Assembly (NCBI GenBank): GCA_037190805.1
Contig: JBBCJR010000012.1
Location: 13,161-77,160 of the forward strand
Source: JBBCJR01 sp037190805
GTDB lineage: Bacteria > Pseudomonadota > Alphaproteobacteria > Sphingomonadales > Sphingomonadaceae
Direction: 5' to 3'
Length of the DNA: 64,000 bases
Each line of letters begins with the position of its first letter. The first letter of the stretch is position 1. Below are positions 62,101 to 64,000 of the stretch, piece by piece. The notes under the pieces were generated by a model. That model was not told where the DNA came from. It saw only the letters and a list, made by a program, of their open reading frames with translations, and did not search any database. The position numbers and the translations under genes were made by a program.

Positions 62101-63333
62101 GGCATCGCCGGTCAGACATTGCGTGGGCCGATCGCTCTCGCCGCCGACTTCGGCGGACGGGTCGATCGCCCGACCTTGAGCGGCATCGCCCGGTCCTCGG
62201 GGCTGGCCTATACCAACCAGGCCTTCGGAACCCGGATCGACGATATCAGGCTCGACGGGCGGTTCACCGAAACGCGACTGGATATCACCTCGCTGACCGG
62301 CCGGGCCGGCGAGGGCACGGTGACCGGAAGCGGCTTTATCGGCTTCGATGCCGCCGGCGGCTTCCCCATGTCGCTATCCGCCCGTCTGACCCGCGCCCAG
62401 CTTGCCGATAGCGACGATCTCGGCGCCACCGTTTCAGGAACGCTCGCGATAACCAACGGCCGGGAGGCCGGAATGAAGATCGCGGGCGATCTCAACATCC
62501 CCGAGGCCCGCTACGTTATCGTTCGCCAGGGCGCAGCCGAGGTGCCGACCCTGACCGGCATCCGCCGCAAGGGCGCGCCTCCGCCAAAACCGGACAGCGC
62601 GGTCACGCGGCCGATGGCCATCGCGCTCGACATCCGCATCCGGGCTGACAACCGCCTGTTCGTCAGCGGCATGGGGCTGGAAGCGGAATGGGCGACCGAT
62701 CTGCGCGTCACTGGTACAGCCGCCGCGCCGCGAGTCATCGGCCGCCTCGACGTGGTGCGGGGCACCTACAGTTTCGCCGGCCGCCGCCTAGATCTCGACG
62801 AGCGCAGCCAGATCAGGTTCGAAGGCGGCGACATGATGGACCCCAGCCTCGGCATTTCGGCGTCGACCACGGTCGAGGGCATCACCGCCATCATCAACAT
62901 CGGCGGCCGCGCCCAAGCACCCGAGATCAGCTTCACCTCGACTCCCGCTTTGCCGCAGGACGAGGTGCTGGCACGGCTGCTGTTCGGCCAGTCCCTGACC
63001 TCGCTCACCCCCACTCAGGCCATCCAGCTTGCCGCGGCGCTGAATTCGCTGAGGGGCGGTGGCGGCGGGCTCAATCCGCTGGGCAAGCTGAGGTCCGCGA
63101 CAGGCATCGATCGATTGCGGGTGCTGGGCGCTGATCAGGCCACGGGGCGCGGCACCGCCCTGTCCGCTGGACAGTATATCTCGAACGACATCTATGTGGA
63201 GGTGATCACCGACGCCAAGGGCTTCACCGCCACCCAGCTCGAGATCGCCCTGTCCAAGACGCTCAGCATCCTCAGCCAGACCGGCTCTTTCGGCGGCTCG
63301 AACGTCAATCTGCGTTATTCGAAGGATTATTGA
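59134..63333 (+). CDS. tamB: TamB, inner-membrane-anchored phospholipid/OMP transport protein
   Basis: A 1399-residue AsmA-like/VPS13-type bridge protein. One N-terminal membrane anchor (GWFGIALGALILLVAGLVLF), then FETESGLNIRVQAIRGSLYG and a long beta-taco made of repeated hydrophobic strands, and the C-terminal DUF490/TamB domain with SGMGLEAEWATDLRVTGTAA, GTYSFAGRRLDLDERSQIRF, LPQDEVLARLLFGQSLTSLT and VNLRYSKDY at the end, which contacts TamA. It carries lipids, and perhaps outer-membrane proteins, across the periplasm. Length is typical. Confidence 0.95.
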   Translation: MTDEDAPAPARSTPARIAGWFGIALGALILLVAGLVLFLNTGPGRGLVARQLSAFETESGLNIRVQAIRGSLYGRMTLSGVEVRDPKGVFLSAPELTLDWRPFAYLSNKVDVRALIVPEARLARLPELRPTESDPDAPLLPDLDIAIGRLEVGRLAIDPPVTGRRHLVRVTGSADIADGRARLTADAAALTGPGIAGGDRLRLVLDAVPDANRLQLDARLTAPAGGVIDSFAGLDQPIALTLGGSGDWKRWRGKLAATLGGASLADLALTGNDGRFAARGTTHPGLILGDGPAARLVEPALDVDLAAALGARKADTRLTLRSSALAIEGGGLIDLGTNRLGGVKITARLLTPGSIAPNLNGRDVQLAANLDGPMATPTVDYHLSAATIGFGEIAVQGLSATGRATIDADRILIPVAARAQRVTGLNAAAGGLLTNLAVDGDLAWSGGRILSDNLKLRSDRIDATAIVVADLGEGRYTGALKGRVNDYQVDGLGRINLVTDAELVTGPKGGFGITGVVRVATRHLDNATLRDTLGGNAVMTARVGFDEDGVATLRDLRMSAPDFRITGGSGSYRPDGRIRFDATATSTRYGPLAVTATGTLERPVVRLRAPSPNVGIQLSDVEAELVGTAAGYEVTARGGSPYGPFNADLLIRSGTGPLGVDIRHARFAGIDIKGNLVQTSSGPFAGTLGLDGSGLNGTVVLAAAGAVQRADVDVRADNARIPGDTPITIGSGTVRATVLLPDAGPSVTADVRLADVRQGEISLANARSRVRYQDGRGTVALTADGQSGVPFRLAAQAVLAPDRIVANLKGDVNGIAIRLERPATVRRAADDWMLDPVTLVVPQGRMQVSGQYGSVTRIDARLDNLDVGIVEAFTPGLGLGGKASGTIAATLPAGNALPQAEARLAISGFTRTAAATVSTPVDIATRARLDGNGADVAAIIRRGSTIIGRLQARMTPTTEAGGWSERLMTASLTGGIRYNGPAEVPWTLTGIAGQTLRGPIALAADFGGRVDRPTLSGIARSSGLAYTNQAFGTRIDDIRLDGRFTETRLDITSLTGRAGEGTVTGSGFIGFDAAGGFPMSLSARLTRAQLADSDDLGATVSGTLAITNGREAGMKIAGDLNIPEARYVIVRQGAAEVPTLTGIRRKGAPPPKPDSAVTRPMAIALDIRIRADNRLFVSGMGLEAEWATDLRVTGTAAAPRVIGRLDVVRGTYSFAGRRLDLDERSQIRFEGGDMMDPSLGISASTTVEGITAIINIGGRAQAPEISFTSTPALPQDEVLARLLFGQSLTSLTPTQAIQLAAALNSLRGGGGGLNPLGKLRSATGIDRLRVLGADQATGRGTALSAGQYISNDIYVEVITDAKGFTATQLEIALSKTLSILSQTGSFGGSNVNLRYSKDY

Positions 63334-63367
63334 GGCCGGCGCACATCGCGCCGAAGATTCGGCAAAT

Positions 63368-63856
63368 TCAGCGGGTCCGCGAGGCGCTACCTGCTGCGGG
63401 TACGCGGTTGCAGGCGGTCTTTTCCGTGCCCAGCAGTTCTCCGCGTATCCGGATCACGTCCTTGTTCTTCAGGGGCTGACGACGGAGCGCCGCGACCTCC
63501 TCGGTCGTATAGGGCCGGGCGCCGGCCGGAACGCTGTCCCCACCCAGAGTGAACATGACGAAGTTGAGCAGCTTCGTCAGTGCCTCATTGTCCTGGTTGG
63601 CAAAGGCGACGTTCGGCAGGCGGACGACATAGTCGCGCGCCTCGGCGCTGCACAGGAACTGGCCGACCACGCTTTCGAGGCGCGGCACGTCCGGGTCCCA
63701 GGACCGCCCTTGCAGGCCATGACACCCGCCGCAGCTTTCCAGATAGCGCGACTGGGCGAGCGAAAAGACCCCGACCGCCGGCGTCGGCGCCGCCGCGAGC
63801 GCCGGCCCGGTGGCCAGCGCAAGCGCTGCCATGCCGAGTCCGAGCGCCCGCGCCAC
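63368..63856 (-). CDS. exported c-type cytochrome downstream of an amine dehydrogenase light chain
   Basis: A 162-residue periplasmic mono-heme cytochrome. Signal peptide (GTG start, then ARALGLGMAALALATGPALA), the heme motif SCGGCHGLQGRSW, a likely axial Met in NFVMFTLGGDS, and YTTEEVAALRRQPLKNKDV further on. GTG 63856 lies two bases after the stop of the preceding gene, so it is coupled to it; longer frames to 63925 overlap that gene. Position suggests it takes electrons from the tryptophan tryptophylquinone enzyme, where amicyanin (MauC) sits in methylotrophs. Function by context. Confidence 0.8.
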   Translation of the reverse strand: MARALGLGMAALALATGPALAAAPTPAVGVFSLAQSRYLESCGGCHGLQGRSWDPDVPRLESVVGQFLCSAEARDYVVRLPNVAFANQDNEALTKLLNFVMFTLGGDSVPAGARPYTTEEVAALRRQPLKNKDVIRIRGELLGTEKTACNRVPAAGSASRTR

Positions 63857-63858
63857 GG

Positions 63859-64000
63859 CTATTCTGCGAGTCCGACGAGAGCGGCGGTTGAGCAGTGGTA
63901 GGTCATGGAGCTGTCGCCGAAGCACCAGATGATGTCGTTGTTGAGCTGTGGTCTGTAGACGGGCAGTTCGCGGTCGGTGATGTTGCAGGAGCAGCCGGGG
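63859..64000 (-). CDS. 3' end of a TTQ amine dehydrogenase light chain (MauA/AauA type), runs off the right edge
   Basis: Forty-six codons and a TAG (63861-63859) on the minus strand read PGCSCNITDRELPVYRPQLN, then NDIIWCFGDSSMTYHCSTAA, and end LVGLAE. The NDIIWCFG...MTYHC stretch is the C-terminus of methylamine/aromatic amine dehydrogenase beta subunits as I remember them; its Trp should be the second tryptophan of the TTQ cofactor, and the Cys residues belong to the enzyme's many disulfides. The rest of the gene and its mau/aau operon lie outside the window. The c-type cytochrome follows two bases later. Confidence 0.75.
   Translation of the reverse strand, partial: PGCSCNITDRELPVYRPQLNNDIIWCFGDSSMTYHCSTAALVGLAE

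Overview
The window looks like a chromosome segment of a sphingomonad (Alphaproteobacteria, Sphingomonas or a close relative). The DNA is GC-rich throughout except for the first ~0.6 kb. Lineage markers include a MipZ division-site ATPase, COQ9, class I lysyl-tRNA synthetase, a CC_3452-type small secreted protein, a PhoK-type alkaline phosphatase, a PgmG-type sugar phosphomutase and the ruvB-ybgC-tolQRAB-pal order. I saw no rRNA, tRNA, CRISPR array, insertion sequence, integrase or prophage gene. Most of the window is core or near-core chromosome, so novelty is confined to individual genes and intergenic spots.

Layout. (1) 1-5.4 kb is an exopolysaccharide/surface region: the N-terminus of a large surface protein in AT-richer DNA, a WecG/TagA/CpsF glycosyltransferase, a divergent polyprenyl-phosphate sugar-1-phosphate transferase, a dipeptide epimerase and a CelD-like acyltransferase. 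(2) 5.4-10.7 kb holds SelO, an alpha/beta hydrolase, an asparagine-synthase-like protein without the amidotransferase cysteine, and a GT4 glycosyltransferase. (3) 10.8-20.8 kb is mixed: pyrE, a methyltransferase, a long nitronate-monooxygenase homologue with a C-terminal Cys cluster, a tandem glycine-zipper pair, a 2-hydroxyacid dehydrogenase, SH3 and CC_3452 proteins, HxlR-COQ9, a PHA depolymerase, an FKBP isomerase and rpsU. (4) 21-31 kb: an RluA enzyme, a frameshifted DUF1345 gene, a DHFR-like protein, ispG, clpS, a phasin behind two candidate PhaR boxes, pgmG, a J-domain protein with mipZ, panC, Sel1-like and RcnB-like proteins, and an amidase. (5) 31.6-38.8 kb: lysS, a DinG-type helicase, sixA with a flavin oxidoreductase, queF and murI.

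(6) 38.9-47.2 kb is the envelope and stress block on the minus strand: clpB with a good RpoH-type promoter, ruvB, ybgC, tolQ, tolR, tolA, tolB and pal, closed by a 12-bp-stem terminator. (7) 47.2-56.6 kb: a DUF1003 protein, a two-domain M16 peptidase, a secreted unknown protein coupled to a di-heme peroxidase, a cyclophilin, the alkaline phosphatase, a hairpin-rich gap and an MHS-type transporter. (8) 56.7-63.3 kb: a possible 51-residue protein, then tamA-tamB. (9) At the right edge a c-type cytochrome follows the 3' end of a tryptophan tryptophylquinone amine dehydrogenase light-chain gene, so a mau/aau-type operon continues outside the window.

The observations most worth following are the DUF1345 frame break, which loss of one GAGGC pentamer would repair exactly; the CxxCxxxC tail on the long flavin oxidoreductase; the hairpin-rich 54957-55271 gap; the truncated amine dehydrogenase locus; and the AT-rich left edge. 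I found no clear multi-gene system of a previously undescribed kind.
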